A DNA stretch of 64,000 nucleotides, taken from CAVRJC01 sp963721435 (GTDB lineage Bacteria; Actinomycetota; Acidimicrobiia; IMCC26256; DASPTH01). A program made the translations under genes and the position numbers. The stretch is from positions 682,001 through 746,000 of the forward strand of contig CAVRJC010000012.1 in the NCBI GenBank assembly GCA_963721435.1, read 5' to 3'. The notes below the pieces were generated by a model, which was not told where the DNA came from, ran no database searches, and saw nothing but the letters and a program-made list of their open reading frames with translations. This document shows positions 61,934 to 64,000 of the stretch, in pieces (position 1 is the stretch's first letter; each line of letters starts with the position of its first letter).

Positions 61934-62700
61934 TCAGTAGCCGACTTCCCAGAGGCACAGGCCTTCGGGGGGCGCGACGCGGCCGGCGGCGGCGCGGTTG
62001 CGTGCGCGCAGGATGCGCAGCACGTCGCCCGGGGTGAGCTTGCCGATGCCGACGTCGACCAGCGTGCCGACGATCGAGCGCACCATCTGCCAACAGAACG
62101 CAGTGGCACGGATCTCGTAGCGCAGCACGCCTTCACCGCAGTCGATCCAGCGGGAGTCGAGCACGCGGCGCATCGTGGTGGAGCCGGCCGGCCCCGCGCG
62201 GCAGAACGACGCGAAGTCGTGCTCGCCGAGGAAGGGGTCGGCGCCCAGCCGCAGCAACGACAGGTCGAGCGGCGTGTGCACCCACCACGTTGTCGCGCGA
62301 GGAACGGGTCGGGCGCGTCGCGGTTCACGATCGTGTACCGGTACTCACGCCACTGCGCGGAGTGCCGCGCGTCGAAGTCGCCGTCGACGACCTCCGCGCT
62401 GCGTACCACGATCTCGGGGCCGAGCTGCCCGTTGATCGCGCGCGGCAACTGCGCGACGTCGACGCCTTCCGGCGCGACGCAGCTCACGACCTGTCCCCAC
62501 GCGTGCACGCCGGCATCGGTACGCCCCGCGCACGTCAGCTCCACCGGCGCGCGCAGCACGCGCGCGAGCGCCTCGTGCAACTCGCCTTCGACCGTGCGTT
62601 GATCCCGTTGCGCGGCGAAGCCGTGGAACCCGGTGCCCTCGTATGCGACGACCAGCTTCAAGACCCGCTGCGTTGCCTCCAGCGGGAGCTGTGCGGTCAC
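61934..62700 (-). CDS. truA: tRNA pseudouridine synthase A (one apparent frameshift)
   Basis: About 255 aa. KLVVAYEGTGFHGFAAQRDQ at the N-terminus, the catalytic Asp in CAGRTDAGVHAWGQV (about residue 60) and, in the second frame, GEHDFASFCRAGP and ATAFCWQMVRSIVGTLVDVG are TruA hallmarks. The frame changes near 62285-62297, between PDPFLARQ and WWVHTPLDL. The length is 3n+2, so a base is missing rather than added. It modifies U38-40 of tRNA anticodon arms. GTG 62700 overlaps the rplQ stop. Confidence 0.9.
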
Positions 62701-63047
62701 ACCAATTCGATGCGCGCCATGGGCGCGTTGTCACCGGGGCGCGGGCCGAGCTTGAGGATGCGGGTGTACCCACCGTTGCGGTCCGTGTAGCGAGGCCCGA
62801 TCTCGGCGAAGAGCTTGTGGGTGACGTTCTGATCGTGGATCTTCGCGATCACCTGACGGCGCTGGTGCACGCCGCCCTTCTTCGCCTTGGTGATGAGGCT
62901 CTCGGCGTACGGCCGGAGCATCTTCGCCTTCGGCAGCGTGGTCTCGATCGCGCCGGCCTCGAAGAGGTGGGCGGCGAGGTTCGCCATGATGAGACGCTGG
63001 TGCGCAGGGTCGCGCCCGAAACGGGCACCCTTCTTGGGCGTCGGCAT
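62697..63047 (-). CDS. rplQ: 50S ribosomal protein L17
   Basis: A 116-aa protein: MPTPKKGARFGRDPAHQRLI, LAAHLFEAGAIETTLPKAK and GGYTRILKLGPRPGDNAPMA. It lies 3 bp after rpoA, in the classic rpoA-rplQ-truA order. Confidence 0.97.
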   Translation of the reverse strand: MPTPKKGARFGRDPAHQRLIMANLAAHLFEAGAIETTLPKAKMLRPYAESLITKAKKGGVHQRRQVIAKIHDQNVTHKLFAEIGPRYTDRNGGYTRILKLGPRPGDNAPMARIELV

Positions 63048-63050
63048 CGC

Positions 63051-63983
63051 TTACTCCTTGACCCGGAGCGACAGACCGCGCTCGTCGAGCTTCTGCAGGA
63101 CCTCCTCGAGCGACTTCGAACCGAAGTTCGTGATCGCCAGGAGGTCGTCTTCGGTCTTCTGCACGAGCTGGCCGATGGTGTCGACCCGAGCCCGCTTGAG
63201 GCAGTTGCGCGGCCGCTCCGACAGCTCGAGCTCTTCGATCGCGAGCTCGAGGTCGGGCGATGCGGTCGACGGCGCGACCTCGCCGAGCTCGAGCCCACGC
63301 GGCTCGTCGCTCAGGTCGGCGACCAGCGCCACGAGGTTGCGCAGCGTGTCACCCGCCGACGACAGCGCGTCACGCGGCGAGATCGAACCGTCGGTCTCGA
63401 TCTCGAGGGTGAGCTTGTCGTAGTTGGTGGCCTGCTCGACGCGGGTCGGCTCCACCGTGAACGCGACGCGGCGCACGGGCGAGAAGATTGCGTCGACCGG
63501 GATCACACCGATCGTCGACGTGCGCTTGTTGCGCTCCGCCGAGAGGTAGCCGCGTCCCTGCTCGACCGTGAGGTCGATGGCGAGGCGGCCCTTGGCGTTG
63601 ACCGTCGCGATGTGCAGCTCGGGGTTGAGCACCTCGACGTCGGCGGTGGTCTGGATGTCGGCGGCAGTGACATCGCCGGGGCCGCGCTTGTCGAGACGAA
63701 GGGTGATGGCCTCCTCGGCCGAGCAGCGCAGTACGAGGTCCTTGATGTTGAGGATGAGGTCGGTGACGTCTTCCTTCACACCGGGGATCACGTCGAACTC
63801 GTGGAGCGCTTCGTCGAAGCGCACCTGCGTGACCGCGGCGCCCGGGATCGACGAGAGCAGGGTGCGCCGCAGGCTGTTGCCGAGCGTGTGGCCGAAGCCG
63901 GGCTCGAGCGGGCCGACGGTGAACTGCTGCAGGTTGCCTTCGGGCTCGCCCGCTTCAACTTGGGGACGTTGGATGATGAGCAT
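63051..63983 (-). CDS. rpoA: DNA-directed RNA polymerase subunit alpha
   Basis: A 310-aa protein. The αNTD contains FTVGPLEPGFGHTLGNSLRR, then TLLSSIPGAAVTQVRFD and VRRVAFTVEPTRVEQATNYD. The αCTD contains LELSERPRNCLKRARVDTIG and NFGSKSLEEVLQKLDERGL. ATG 63983; the upstream gene (rpsD in most relatives) would lie beyond the right edge. Confidence 0.97.
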   Translation of the reverse strand: MLIIQRPQVEAGEPEGNLQQFTVGPLEPGFGHTLGNSLRRTLLSSIPGAAVTQVRFDEALHEFDVIPGVKEDVTDLILNIKDLVLRCSAEEAITLRLDKRGPGDVTAADIQTTADVEVLNPELHIATVNAKGRLAIDLTVEQGRGYLSAERNKRTSTIGVIPVDAIFSPVRRVAFTVEPTRVEQATNYDKLTLEIETDGSISPRDALSSAGDTLRNLVALVADLSDEPRGLELGEVAPSTASPDLELAIEELELSERPRNCLKRARVDTIGQLVQKTEDDLLAITNFGSKSLEEVLQKLDERGLSLRVKE

Positions 63984-64000
63984 GGTGTACGCCTCTGCAT

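Overview
The window is about 70% GC and carries a dense, mostly co-oriented set of housekeeping genes typical of the Actinomycetota. The rpoA-rplQ-truA, rplM-rpsI-glmM-glmS-acpS-nnrD-alr and tsaE-tsaB-rimI-tsaD-groES order, a GuaB3-type IMP dehydrogenase, a monomeric NADP isocitrate dehydrogenase, a class I aldolase and DUF3039/DUF3817 proteins all fit that phylum. A deep lineage such as the Acidimicrobiia is my best guess, but it is inferred from gene content only. I see no rRNA, tRNA, CRISPR array, transposase or prophage gene.

Layout. 1-5928: a two-gene AddB/AddA-like helicase-nuclease operon (addB runs off the left edge). 5914-14545: small membrane and zinc-binding proteins, an MFS exporter, MltG, an HD hydrolase, a secreted protein with an internal duplication, an acyl-CoA-ligase-like protein, and a membrane diguanylate cyclase coupled to a proline/threonine-rich anchored protein. 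14742-18235: a decayed luciferase-like monooxygenase copy, then an intact monooxygenase-SDR-IclR operon and a rhodanese. 18285-26712: a ferric-reductase-like membrane protein, GlpD, a secreted peptidase, malate dehydrogenase, a J-domain protein and isocitrate dehydrogenase. 26803-34526: FolD, PurH and PurN, two membrane proteins and succinyl-CoA synthetase. 35286-42348: a PcrA helicase interrupted by a mini-intein, class I FBP aldolase, GuaA and GuaB3. 42416-46827: Nudix, GroES under a perfect CIRCE operator, the t6A genes and a family 4 uracil-DNA glycosylase. 46895-57214: cell-wall precursor genes (alr, nnrD, acpS, a very large GlmS, glmM). 57234-63983: ribosomal proteins S9, L13 and L17, TruA and RpoA, with a quinone oxidoreductase, a permuted phosphatase-like protein and a rubrerythrin-VIT1 fusion between them.

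The most unusual feature is a short (20-30 bp) palindromic sequence repeated at least nine times. It lies inside or at the ends of conserved genes (five copies in addAB, then purH, alr, nnrD and the glmS/acpS junction), keeps the reading frame and usually encodes GSVPER-like peptides. It behaves like an in-frame selfish palindromic element and I know of no description of it. Two copies sit exactly at gene junctions, where they provide a GGAG just before the next ATG.

A second window-wide pattern is a set of about eleven apparent +1 frameshifts in otherwise well-conserved genes (addA, MFS, icd, two membrane genes, tsaE, nnrD twice, glmS twice; truA has the opposite sign). Most sit in GCGC-type contexts and look like a systematic extra C. 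I read them as sequencing or assembly errors, possibly methylation-linked, and annotate those genes as single CDSs.
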